NCBI GenBank assembly: GCA_030606095.1
Contig: JAUWHC010000208.1
Span: 1-5,591, forward strand
Length of the DNA: 5,591 nt
Direction: 5' to 3'
Origin: Promethearchaeota archaeon
GTDB lineage: Archaea; Asgardarchaeota; Lokiarchaeia; Sigyniarchaeales; SOKP01
The number at the start of each line of letters is the position of its first letter. The stretch's first letter is position 1. Of the stretch, positions 1 through 5,590 are shown one piece after another. Position numbers and translations under genes: made by a program. Below the pieces are notes generated by a model. That model saw only the letters and a program-made list of their open reading frames with translations, searched no databases and was not told the DNA's origin.

Positions 1-861
1 GGTCGTTCGATTGAAGATACGCTTCGCCCAGATAGGATCGTAATAGGTGAGATTGACGAGAGGAGTGGCGCCATGCTTCAAGAGTTTTACGAATATTTCT
101 ATGGTGACCACTTACAAAATTGCCCTATGTTAAGGATGAATATAGAAAGCGCTGAATTAGTTAAATATGGCAATAATTGCCTTTTATCTACTAAAATCAG
201 CTATGCTAATGAATTCGCGCATTTTGCTGAGTTAGTACCTAATGTAGATGTAGCCAAAGTTATGAAAGGAGTAGGGCTGGATTACAGAATAAATTCTCGA
301 TTTTTAAATGCTGGAGTTGGTTTTGGAGGTTCTTGCTTTCATAAAGATGTAAACGCACTAAAAGCGTGGTCTAAATCAAAAGGATATACTTCAAGATTAT
401 TGGAAGCTGTTTTAGGCATTAATGACGATCAAGCAATCCACATCATCAATATGGCTGAACAATTGGCAGGAAAATTAGCTGGTAAAAAAGTAGCCTTATT
501 AGGTCTTGCTTTCAAGCCAGGTACGGACGACATGCGGGAAGCTGCTAGTATTAGGGTTGTTAATGAATTAAGAAAAAGAGGTATAACTGATATCATCGGA
601 TATGACCCTAAAGCAAATAAAACTGCTGAAATGGAATTGGGAGATAAAATTAAATATGCCGAATCAATTGAAGAAGCTTTAAAAGATTCTGAGTGTGCAA
701 TATTAATTACGGAGTGGGACGAGTTTAAAGCCCTAACACCAGACGATTTCAAGAAGCAAATGAGAGCTCCGAACCTTGTAGATGGAAGAAGAATTTTCGA
801 TTACGACGAATTTAATCGCGCTTTGCCATTTAGAGCAATAGGTCGGACTGATTTAGAATAA
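1..861 (+). CDS. ugd: UDP-glucose 6-dehydrogenase, C-terminal part (5' end outside window)
   Basis: Cytosolic NAD-dependent enzyme that oxidises UDP-glucose to UDP-glucuronate for surface polysaccharide or glycan synthesis. The frame is open from base 1; the ATG at 73 is internal, because the 24 codons before it read as family sequence (IEDTLRPDRIVIGE, the end of the NAD domain). In partial numbering the central dimerisation domain follows, with ELVKYGNN giving the conserved Lys55 and Asn59, then GFGGSCFHKD with catalytic Cys112 (codon 334-336). The C-terminal UDP-binding domain begins near KKVALLGLAFKPGTDDMREA. The family is about 430 residues, so roughly 140-150 N-terminal residues lie upstream. 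FHKD replaces the commoner FPKD. No inactivating change is visible. UDP-ManNAc or GDP-mannose dehydrogenase is possible but fits less well. The gene converges on the HEPN gene. Confidence 0.9.
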   Translation, partial: GRSIEDTLRPDRIVIGEIDERSGAMLQEFYEYFYGDHLQNCPMLRMNIESAELVKYGNNCLLSTKISYANEFAHFAELVPNVDVAKVMKGVGLDYRINSRFLNAGVGFGGSCFHKDVNALKAWSKSKGYTSRLLEAVLGINDDQAIHIINMAEQLAGKLAGKKVALLGLAFKPGTDDMREAASIRVVNELRKRGITDIIGYDPKANKTAEMELGDKIKYAESIEEALKDSECAILITEWDEFKALTPDDFKKQMRAPNLVDGRRIFDYDEFNRALPFRAIGRTDLE

Positions 862-875
862 AGAATAAAGAATAA
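855..875 (+). repeat. Three perfect 7-bp tandem repeats across the ugd stop codon
   Basis: The unit agaataa occurs three times without mismatch. The first copy contains the dehydrogenase stop codon. Because the unit is 7 bp, each copy puts a TAA in a different frame (859, 866, 873), so the end of the gene is closed in all three frames. The repeat may be simple slippage. Confidence 0.85.
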
Positions 876-940
876 TTAAAACTAAAATTTTCTCTAATTA
901 ACTAATTTCTATAATCTTTTCTGGACTCCTTAGAAAAATT
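862..940. terminator. Convergent intergenic spacer with possible bidirectional terminator
   Basis: A 79-base, very AT-rich gap between two converging genes. It contains T-runs on both strands (aaaatttt near 885-892; attttt on the minus strand just past the HEPN stop). There is also an interrupted inverted repeat: TTTTCTGGA at 917-925 against TCC-TT-AGAAAA at 927-937, with a two-base bulge. Archaeal termination usually relies on T-runs, which fits, but the inverted repeat is short and its role is inference. Confidence 0.35.
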
Positions 941-1399
941 TCATTTATTAGAACTATTTGAATTATTTTCTTGTATTTCATTTTTAGAAAACTCAATTAT
1001 TAGATTATTACATTCTTCTATTATATCTTTAACAGGATCTTTAAAACTGGAAGCTTCTTCTTTAAAATCGTCTTTTTTTAGTCCGTCAACATATCCATAT
1101 GACGCTTTACCTCTTAATTTAACTAGATCCTTTAACATGTCTACTTGATTATCAATTTTTTCTTTGAACCATTCTGGAATCAATTTTTGCTTTAGATCGG
1201 CATAAATTGTAGATACATCATGCTTTTTTGGATATTCAATCCCAAAAAGAATTAAGACCGCTTTTAAGGCTTGCTCAACTGACATTTGTAAGGAATAAAT
1301 AACATCATCCCATCTTTCGTCTTCATATGCTCGTATAGCACCTTGATACCAACGAAACGCTCTTTCAACTGCTCCTTTTGAAGTATCTAAATTATTCAT
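941..1399 (-). CDS. HEPN domain protein, partner of the MNT nucleotidyltransferase
   Basis: 152-residue all-helical HEPN protein (PF05168-like). In HepT/MntA-type toxin-antitoxin modules the HEPN member is an RNase toxin that is AMPylated by the MNT partner. Visible family features are RWYQGAIRAY and SLQMSVEQALKAVLILFG (helix pair, ~15-53), YPKKHD (~56-61), and a late helix with LVKLRGKASYGYVDG (~92-106). The usual RX4-6H RNase motif appears here as R96-x4-Y101-G-Y103: the histidine position holds tyrosine, so RNase activity is doubtful. The last ~25 residues are acidic and Asn/Ser-rich. The ATG overlaps the MNT stop by four bases (ATGA), implying translational coupling; a GGAGA lies 12 bases upstream. 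It resembles HEPN proteins with R-x-x-A-D-Y-G, which may act as nucleotide-binding or regulatory subunits. Confidence 0.85.
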   Translation of the reverse strand: MNNLDTSKGAVERAFRWYQGAIRAYEDERWDDVIYSLQMSVEQALKAVLILFGIEYPKKHDVSTIYADLKQKLIPEWFKEKIDNQVDMLKDLVKLRGKASYGYVDGLKKDDFKEEASSFKDPVKDIIEECNNLIIEFSKNEIQENNSNSSNK

Positions 1400-1908
1400 A
1401 GTTCAATAATTTCTCCAAACTTAACATTTCTTTCCCAATAATAATCATTTTCTTTTATGAAAACCCTTCTTAGTCCTTTTTCTTCGATTCTTTTTCTTAT
1501 TCTTTTAAGAAAATGAAATCCTGTTTTATTTCTATCAAATAGAATGATTCCATCCATCGCAATATCATAAAATATTGTTCTAAATGTATGTAGATCTTTA
1601 AATAACAATGATATATCCTGTATAGTAGAAAATAGACGATCACCTTTGGAATTTTTTAATTTTGATTTTCTCTCGTAATCTGAGATTATTTTCGTTAGTT
1701 GATTATTTAAACCGTTTTTTATCGATGATTTATTAGTAAATATTATAAAAAGGTCAATATCGGATTCATTATTCCATTTTCCCCTCGCTACAGAACCAAA
1801 CAATATAATTGAAAGCAGATCCTCGTGATACTTCTCTTTCATTAATCTTACAAAATTATATAAATAATCTCTAAAAACATAAGAGACACGATCAAATTCT
1901 TCTATCAT
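1396..1908 (-). CDS. MNT-family nucleotidyltransferase (antitoxin-like)
   Basis: 170-residue minimal nucleotidyltransferase. In HepT/MntA modules this member neutralises the HEPN toxin by transferring AMP to it from ATP. The pol-beta signature is clear: FGSVARGKWNNESDIDL, with G38-S39, ten residues, then D50-x-D52, the metal-binding pair. A third acidic residue may be D97 in TIQDISLLF, but this is uncertain. The N-terminus is helical; the C-terminal ~55 residues (AMDGIILFDR, then a basic helix and YYWERN) extend beyond the smallest MNT proteins and match a longer archaeal form as I recall it. The start is well supported: GAGGG sits seven bases before the ATG with a TATA-like box farther up. 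It is first in the operon, with a four-base overlap into the HEPN gene. No damage is seen. Confidence 0.87.
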   Translation of the reverse strand: MIEEFDRVSYVFRDYLYNFVRLMKEKYHEDLLSIILFGSVARGKWNNESDIDLFIIFTNKSSIKNGLNNQLTKIISDYERKSKLKNSKGDRLFSTIQDISLLFKDLHTFRTIFYDIAMDGIILFDRNKTGFHFLKRIRKRIEEKGLRRVFIKENDYYWERNVKFGEIIEL

Positions 1909-1915
1909 TCGATTT

Positions 1916-1920
1916 CCCTC
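1916..1920 (-). promoter_or_regulatory. Shine-Dalgarno site for the MNT gene
   Basis: On the minus strand GAGGG lies seven bases before the ATG ending at 1906, matching the 3' end of archaeal 16S rRNA. It fixes the start of the MNT gene. Confidence 0.6.
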
Positions 1921-1938
1921 TACTTTACTTATTCAACA

Positions 1939-1953
1939 TCTTTTATATTTCAT
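1939..1953 (-). promoter_or_regulatory. TATA-box promoter of the MNT-HEPN operon
   Basis: The minus strand reads gaaatataaaagatg, a good archaeal TATA box with an A-rich upstream edge. Its centre is about 37 bases before the MNT start codon, predicting transcription start near 1918-1922 and a leader of about 10-15 bases that would carry GAGGG very near its 5' end. Assigned by pattern and spacing only. Confidence 0.5.
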
Positions 1954-1994
1954 ATCAAATTACAATTTAGATTACTCACTTCTAAGAAATATAA

Positions 1995-2032
1995 TATGAA
2001 TATATTTAGCTATTGTATTTAATATATTCATA
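1995..2032. repeat. 12-bp perfect inverted repeat (hairpin) followed by T-runs on the plus strand
   Basis: TATGAATATATT (1995-2006) pairs perfectly with AATATATTCATA (2021-2032) around a 14-base loop. On the plus strand it is followed at once by acaatttttta and ttttt (to about 2049), the arrangement of an intrinsic terminator. It could instead be an operator for the operon starting 87 bases away, or end an unannotated plus-strand RNA. Confidence 0.75.
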
Positions 2033-2085
2033 ACAATTTTTTATTTTTACTATAAAGTAATAATATTGTAGAATAACTTAGAATT

Positions 2086-2104
2086 TTAAAGGTCTTTCCT
2101 TTAA
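2086..2104. repeat. 7-bp inverted repeat with 5-base loop
   Basis: TTAAAGG and CCTTTAA flank tcttt, giving a compact perfect stem in the same intergenic region. Role unknown; short enough to arise by chance in AT-rich DNA. Confidence 0.5.
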
Positions 2105-2206
2105 TAACCTCGTTAATGTTTTTCTAAATACAGATTGTTCGAAGTTCGTATGAGAAAAATAATTGTACGAAGAGCTTGAAGGATACACGGAATACACAAA
2201 TAAAGT

Positions 2207-2215
2207 AAAAAAAAA
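2207..2215 (-). terminator. T9 tract downstream of the oxidoreductase remnant
   Basis: Nine A on the plus strand make a T9 run on the minus strand, about 38 bases past the korB-like stop codon. Oligo-T alone is enough for many archaeal terminators, so this probably ended the original transcript. Confidence 0.5.
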
Positions 2216-2252
2216 GATAAATTCCATGGATATAGTAATCGAATCTGTGTTT

Positions 2253-2519
2253 TTAAGGTTTTAAAATCTCATTTATCTTTTCTACTCTTTTTTCTCTTGA
2301 TAAACTCTCTTCTACAGGGTTTAAACTACCATAAAGACTCTTATGATAGATTTCTCTTGTTTCTTTATGAAAAACTCCAACAGTGAATCGGTGTGAATTC
2401 CTTGTAATCTTCAAAGCTTCTTCTTTTGTCTTTGGTTCTTTATCAAGAAATTCAATCTCACTACGATATTCTTCCCATTTATGATAAGGCATAGCAGGTT
2501 GCAAAACTTCGATGAAGTT
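2253..2519 (-). pseudogene. 2-oxoacid:ferredoxin oxidoreductase beta subunit (KorB-like), C-terminal fragment
   Basis: The last 88 residues of a beta subunit, the thiamine-diphosphate-binding subunit that decarboxylates 2-oxoacids and passes electrons to ferredoxin. The fragment begins NFIEVLQPAMPYHKW; F-x-E-V-L-Q-P is the conserved strand shortly after the TPP domain core in PorB/KorB proteins. It ends in EKRVEKINEILKP. A TTG at 2504 could be read as a start, but the family sequence continues upstream of it to the junction and no ribosome site is present, so it is not a true start. About 200 N-terminal residues, including the TPP-binding motif, are missing. The upstream gamma fragment abuts directly but in another frame. 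Whether the substrate was pyruvate, 2-oxoglutarate or another acid cannot be told. Confidence 0.75.
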
Positions 2520-2920
2520 GATGCTAAAATTGCTACAGGCCCTACACCGTACATCAGATTTTTCATGGGATATTTTTCAGCTTCTGAACTGAAGGGAATT
2601 CCAATACCATCAATATCTTCTTGTTCGTCTGAGTTATAGATAACAATTCCACCATCAGCAACATTATTAATGTGAGTTTCACAGCTTCGCTTATCAAAGT
2701 TAACAAGAAGATCCGCTTTCATGTAATGGCTAGTAATCCATCTAGTGGAAGTACTAACCATAGAAAAGTTGTGTCCTTCTCTAATTAGGCTCATATAATC
2801 GTCCATTTGAAATACATGTTGTCCCATACTAGAAAATATATGAGCTACCACTGATCCAGCTTTTTTTACGCCTTCTCCCGCCTTTCCTCCAACCAAAAAA
2901 GTAAAGACATCATTAACCAT
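2411..2920 (-). pseudogene. 2-oxoacid:ferredoxin oxidoreductase gamma domain (KorA-like), truncated and frameshifted at C-terminus
   Basis: Residues 1-133 match the gamma domain, which in many archaea is fused ahead of the alpha domain in KorA: GGKAGEGV (11-18), SLIREGHNFS (44-53; usually RGGHN, so Glu48 is unusual), ADLLVNFD (69-76), GGIVIY (90-95) and MYGVGPVAILA (123-133). After about 2522 family resemblance stops, and the frame runs through the korB fragment in the wrong phase, adding ~36 meaningless residues to the stop at 2411. The alpha domain and the end of the gamma domain are missing. The ATG at 2920 is supported by AAGGT ten bases upstream. The best explanation is a deletion of about 1.9 kb joining korA to korB (my estimate from usual family lengths). 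A stand-alone gamma subunit cut at its end is the alternative. Confidence 0.75.
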
Positions 2921-3120
2921 TATGAGATTTACCTTAAATTATGTTTGATTATTGATTTAAGAAATACTTATAAAAATAACTCACAACTATTCTCGAATAT
3001 TATTTAAATATATGTCTTATAATCTCTTGATATTTCATTAAAAAGCAATTGAAATGAATTTTTAATAGCATTAGATCAATACTAAAGATTATTAATCCTA
3101 TACTCTTATTATAACTTACA
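2921..3120. promoter_or_regulatory. Divergent intergenic region
   Basis: 200 AT-rich bases between divergently transcribed loci. Besides the minus-strand promoter, it contains the perfect palindrome TATTTAAATA (3001-3010), which could serve as a TATA element in either direction. For the plus-strand membrane gene, a weak TATA-like stretch near 3085-3096 would give an almost leaderless mRNA. No ribosome site precedes the ATG at 3121. Confidence 0.35.
2931..2977 (-). promoter_or_regulatory. Promoter and ribosome site of the oxidoreductase remnant
   Basis: The minus strand has atttttataag at 2967-2977, a TATA-like box about 50 bases before the ATG, and AAGGT at 2931-2935, ten bases before it. 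Both look intact, so the broken gene may still be transcribed. Confidence 0.4.
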
Positions 3121-4119
3121 ATGAAAGAAAAAAATTTAAGAATTTTATTTATTTTAGGTTTATCGATATCTTTCGTTTTAATGTTGCTTTTAATGATTTT
3201 TGGGAATATTTCCCTAAATCTAACATCAATTATATTCTTCTATGCTGTTAAATTTCTATCAGGGTTTGGATTGATTCTTAGTATTGCAAATGGTTTTCTA
3301 ATTCTTTTAGATAAAGCTAGTGAAAAATTGGATAAAAAAGGAACTAATATTGTAATTATTCTACAAATTTTTGTTCCATTTGTTTTTATTGGTTATGCAA
3401 TTTACTTGATTATTTCAAGTTATTTTCGAAATACTCTATTTTCTTCAGGAGGTTTTTGGTTAGTAATTGAAATTTTAATATACTTCTACGGAATCCTATC
3501 TCTGCTTCTAACGCTTTATCTTTTTCCATTGATGAAAGATAAATTCTATAAAGGAATAGAATTAAGTAAATTCTCGGCAGTCAAAAAGGGAGCAAAGGGG
3601 GCTTCAAGAAAAGTTAAGAAAAAGTTTTTCACTCTTAAGGGTGATTATGCAAAGGTTCAAAAACAAGATCAGCTAACTGTAAAGGATTTACTTGAATCAT
3701 GGAGAATCAAGTTCGCAATAAATTTTTTATTGATAATTGCTATTGGCTCTTTAATCTTTACCCCAATAGCTTTTTTGTGTATATTTTACTGGCTAAGATT
3801 ATATGTCTTTTTTAGATCTGAACGTAAAGAATATGAAAGATATGTACTTATGGTTGCAATTGCGGTAATAGGAATCTTTGCACTAGTAGCACCATTGATA
3901 AATTTACCATTTTATACTTCGATTGCACCATTCATCTGGACGATAAATCTCTTTTACTTGTTCGGGATTTCTTTCGCTTCATATATACTGATTAAAAAAT
4001 TACTCAGTTTACAAGGCGTTACCATCCAAGAATTAAAAATGAGAAAGAAAGAAAGACACATTGAGAAATTAGAAAGAGAAAAAGAAGAACTTAAAAAGCA
4101 ACTCGAGAGTAAAGATTAG
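3121..4119 (+). CDS. Multi-pass membrane protein with C-terminal coiled coil, function unknown
   Basis: 332 residues; I do not recognise the family. Hydrophobic segments lie at about 7-28, 35-63, 75-100, 110-137, 197-231, 241-262 and 266-294. The fifth is long with Pro215 in the middle and may be two segments; eight crossings would place all strongly basic loops (64-74, 138-195, 232-240) and the C-terminus in the cytoplasm, as the positive-inside rule predicts. The 138-195 loop is markedly basic around 155-169 (KKGAKGASRKVKKKFF). Residues ~303-332 are a charged helix rich in Glu/Lys, likely a coiled coil. There is no cleavable signal, catalytic motif or transporter signature that I can see. 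The ATG at 3121 has no Shine-Dalgarno, consistent with a leaderless transcript. The methyltransferase begins two bases after the stop, so the two were probably co-transcribed. Confidence 0.8.
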   Translation: MKEKNLRILFILGLSISFVLMLLLMIFGNISLNLTSIIFFYAVKFLSGFGLILSIANGFLILLDKASEKLDKKGTNIVIILQIFVPFVFIGYAIYLIISSYFRNTLFSSGGFWLVIEILIYFYGILSLLLTLYLFPLMKDKFYKGIELSKFSAVKKGAKGASRKVKKKFFTLKGDYAKVQKQDQLTVKDLLESWRIKFAINFLLIIAIGSLIFTPIAFLCIFYWLRLYVFFRSERKEYERYVLMVAIAVIGIFALVAPLINLPFYTSIAPFIWTINLFYLFGISFASYILIKKLLSLQGVTIQELKMRKKERHIEKLEREKEELKKQLESKD

Positions 4120-4121
4120 AA

Positions 4122-4945
4122 ATGAATGATACGAATTTTGATCAAAAAGTAGAGGAAACAATGTTAGGGCCATTATGGGCTCGAGCGAAGTATAGTCAGT
4201 TATATCCTGAATTACTAAGTGATTTAAAAGCTATAGATATCATTAAAAATGTGGATTATGATTTTTCAAATATCGAAGATTATCTTGCGAATGGCGTGGA
4301 TTAGGATTAATGGCAAGAGCTAAAAATTTTGATATAGCGGTTAAAGAATTTATTGAAAACTATCCATCAGCTACAATCGTTAATATTGGAGCAGGATTAG
4401 ACACTACTTTTTTTAGAGTTGATAATGGTACAATCAAGTGGTATGATTTAGATTTACCTTCAGCTGTCTCATTCCGTAAAACCCTCTTATCTGAATCCGA
4501 AAGAAATAAATATATTTCAAAATCTGCCCTCGATTATTCTTGGTTCGATGAAATTGAATATGACCTAAACAATGGAATCTTTTTCATTGCTGGTGGTTTT
4601 GTTTATTATTTTAATGAAGATGTAATATCATCTTTAATTATTGAAATGTCGAAATGATTCCCAAGAGCAGAAATGATTTTTGATGCGACCTCTAAACTTG
4701 CTAATAAAGTTGTCAACCTGAGGGCTAAAAAAGCTGGTGAAAAAGAATTGAGGTTCTACTTTGGAGTTGGTAACCCAACGAAGATTTTTCCAAAGTGGTC
4801 ACCTAATATTCAAATACATGATTGGTATACAATTTGGGCAAGAACAGAGTTGAATCCAAATTGGAACGCTCAAACAATCTCAGCAATTAAGAAATCTGAG
4901 CGAATAAAAGCAGCAAAAATAGTTCACTTGAAATTTTTAAAATAA
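4122..4945 (+). pseudogene. LCMT/PPM1-family SAM-dependent methyltransferase, broken by one frameshift and one in-frame TGA
   Basis: Remnant of a leucine-carboxyl-methyltransferase-like protein (PF04072/COG3315 type), which methylates a carboxyl or small-molecule substrate using S-adenosylmethionine; the substrate is unknown. The N-terminal part has ETMLGPLWARAKYSQLYPELL. Reading then shifts frame at about 4283-4291: restoring one base after GC at 4287-4288 gives DYLA-EWRGLGLMARAKNFD, the expected family sequence. The SAM-binding motif VNIGAGLDTTFFRVDNG, then WYDLDLP, DYSWFDEI and FIAGGFVYYF follow. TGA at 4655-4657 interrupts EMSK-stop-FPRAEMIFDA in frame; CGA (Arg) is a likely ancestor. The frame ends IVHLKFLK. 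With one base restored the gene is exactly 275 codons including stop, near full family length. It sits two bases after the membrane protein gene. Sequencing error is an alternative to true decay. Confidence 0.83.
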
Positions 4946-4983
4946 AGATTAAATCATATGGTTGTATTCTTTGAGATATTATT

Positions 4984-5050
4984 ATTCAGTTAAGCTAGTT
5001 ATCAACTTTACTGAATTCCGTTTAATAAATGAATCATTTTTTATTTGATT
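4984..5050 (+). terminator. Hairpin and T-run downstream of the methyltransferase remnant
   Basis: ATTCAGT (4984-4990) pairs with ACTGAAT (5010-5016), and AAG/CTT extends the stem inward after one mismatch. About 20 bases later comes a T6 run and more T-rich sequence (5037-5052). This may end transcription of the membrane protein and methyltransferase unit. The gap between stem and T-run is longer than in bacterial terminators. Confidence 0.4.
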
Positions 5051-5092
5051 TTAGACTTCTCCATTATGATTAAAACAGCAATTTAAAACTTG

Positions 5093-5110
5093 AACAGAAA
5101 AGAAAAAGTC
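5093..5110 (-). terminator. T-rich tract after the coiled-coil gene
   Basis: On the minus strand gactttttcttttctg begins a few bases after the TAG stop, a typical archaeal-style pyrimidine terminator. No hairpin is needed or obvious. Confidence 0.4.
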
Positions 5111-5113
5111 TAC

Positions 5114-5590
5114 CTATTTACTCTTTATTTGCTCTTTTAACTGCTTAATAATCTTGTCTTTCTCTTCTAACGCCTTATCTTTCTCTTCTAACGCTTTGTC
5201 TTTTGCTTCTAACGCCTTGTCTTTCTCTTCTAACGCCTTGTCTTTCTCTCTTAACGCCTTGTCTTTCTCTTCTAGCTCTCGTTCAAGCTTAATCTCATTA
5301 ATCATGTTGCCGACGGCGTATAATTCTTCGTCGTCCATATCAATACCGCTTTCTTTAGCTACTTCCTTGGTAAAGTCTATCTCCTCCTTTCTTACTTCCT
5401 TCAAAAGAGCTTTTAAATTTAGACGCTCGACATCTTTCGGAAATATTATGATTATTAAGTAATATATGCAACCTCGGGTTTTAATAATTTTTGTTTTGTC
5501 TTTCTTGAGCCTTCTTCGAAAGTACGCAAAATGGATTAAATCGTTGCGCTTGAAAATCTCCTCGGCACTTCTTAAAACGCCGGGTAACGA
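5114..5590 (-). CDS. C-terminal part of a protein with heptad coiled-coil tail, possibly Rpn/PD-(D/E)XK transposase-like (5' end outside window)
   Basis: 158 residues, open on the minus strand from the right edge to TAG at 5114. A TTG at 5404 can be taken as a start, but the same frame continues upstream without a stop for 62 codons with gene-like content (VLRSAEEIFKRNDLIHFAYF, then FPKDVERLNLKALL), and no ribosome site precedes the TTG, so the gene is longer. Residues ~63-99 are acidic and helical (KEVAKESGIDMDDEELYAVGNM). Residues ~100-156 form a highly charged coiled coil of repeated EKDKALE heptads. Tails like this are common at the end of Rpn-family recombination-promoting nucleases/putative transposases (TIGR01784-like), and that is my guess. 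The nuclease core would lie outside the window and no catalytic residues are visible, so the identity is tentative. Confidence 0.6.
   Translation of the reverse strand, partial: SLPGVLRSAEEIFKRNDLIHFAYFRRRLKKDKTKIIKTRGCIYYLIIIIFPKDVERLNLKALLKEVRKEEIDFTKEVAKESGIDMDDEELYAVGNMINEIKLERELEEKDKALREKDKALEEKDKALEAKDKALEEKDKALEEKDKIIKQLKEQIKSK
5153..5278 (-). repeat. Six 21-bp tandem repeats encoding the EKDKALE heptad
   Basis: Consecutive copies start at 5153, 5174, 5195, 5216, 5237 and 5258. Copies 1 and 4 are identical; the others differ at one to a few bases. Each encodes one coiled-coil heptad, so copy-number change keeps the frame. Near-identity at DNA level points to recent expansion by slippage or recombination. 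Confidence 0.9.

Larger units (their letters stand above)
1909..2252. other. Gene-free AT-rich intergenic region with three inverted repeats
   Basis: About 344 bases between the MNT start and the oxidoreductase remnant's stop. No convincing gene is present: the longest ATG-started frames I read here are under a dozen codons (for example from 1996 and 2149). The left part holds the operon promoter. Three inverted repeats lie at 1995-2032, 2086-2104 and 2145-2171, and a run of nine A at 2207-2215. The T-run after the first hairpin faces the plus strand, where no gene is visible. No gene remnant was recognised in the translations I checked. Confidence 0.6.

Noticed and set aside
429..752. 107-codon minus-strand reading frame
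   Set aside because: It lies wholly inside the dehydrogenase gene on the opposite strand, whose translation matches a known family with catalytic residues. The minus frame shows no domain.
2504..2506. Independent small gene starting near 2504
   Set aside because: The start would be a TTG without a ribosome site, and beta-subunit sequence (NFIEV) continues upstream of it in frame.
2253..2920. Programmed frameshift making one gamma-beta chimera
   Set aside because: Even if joined in frame, the product would lack the TPP-binding core and the alpha domain. No slippery run with downstream structure is evident at 2515-2530.
4655..4657. TGA read as selenocysteine, or programmed readthrough
   Set aside because: A separate frameshift 370 bases upstream also breaks the gene, the site is not a family cysteine or catalytic position, and no adjacent stem-loop was evident. 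CGA-to-TGA mutation or a consensus error is simpler.
5051..5112. TAGACTT/AAGTCTA inverted repeat
   Set aside because: Only 7 bp with a loop of 47 bases; expected by chance in sequence of this composition.
5153..5278. CRISPR-like array
   Set aside because: The 21-bp units abut with no spacers and are in frame inside a coding sequence.
5154..5462. 102-codon plus-strand frame rich in Ser/Asn/Ala/Leu repeats
   Set aside because: It is the antisense of the 21-bp heptad repeats. The minus strand gives a normal coiled coil that stays open to the edge, so the plus frame is a by-product.
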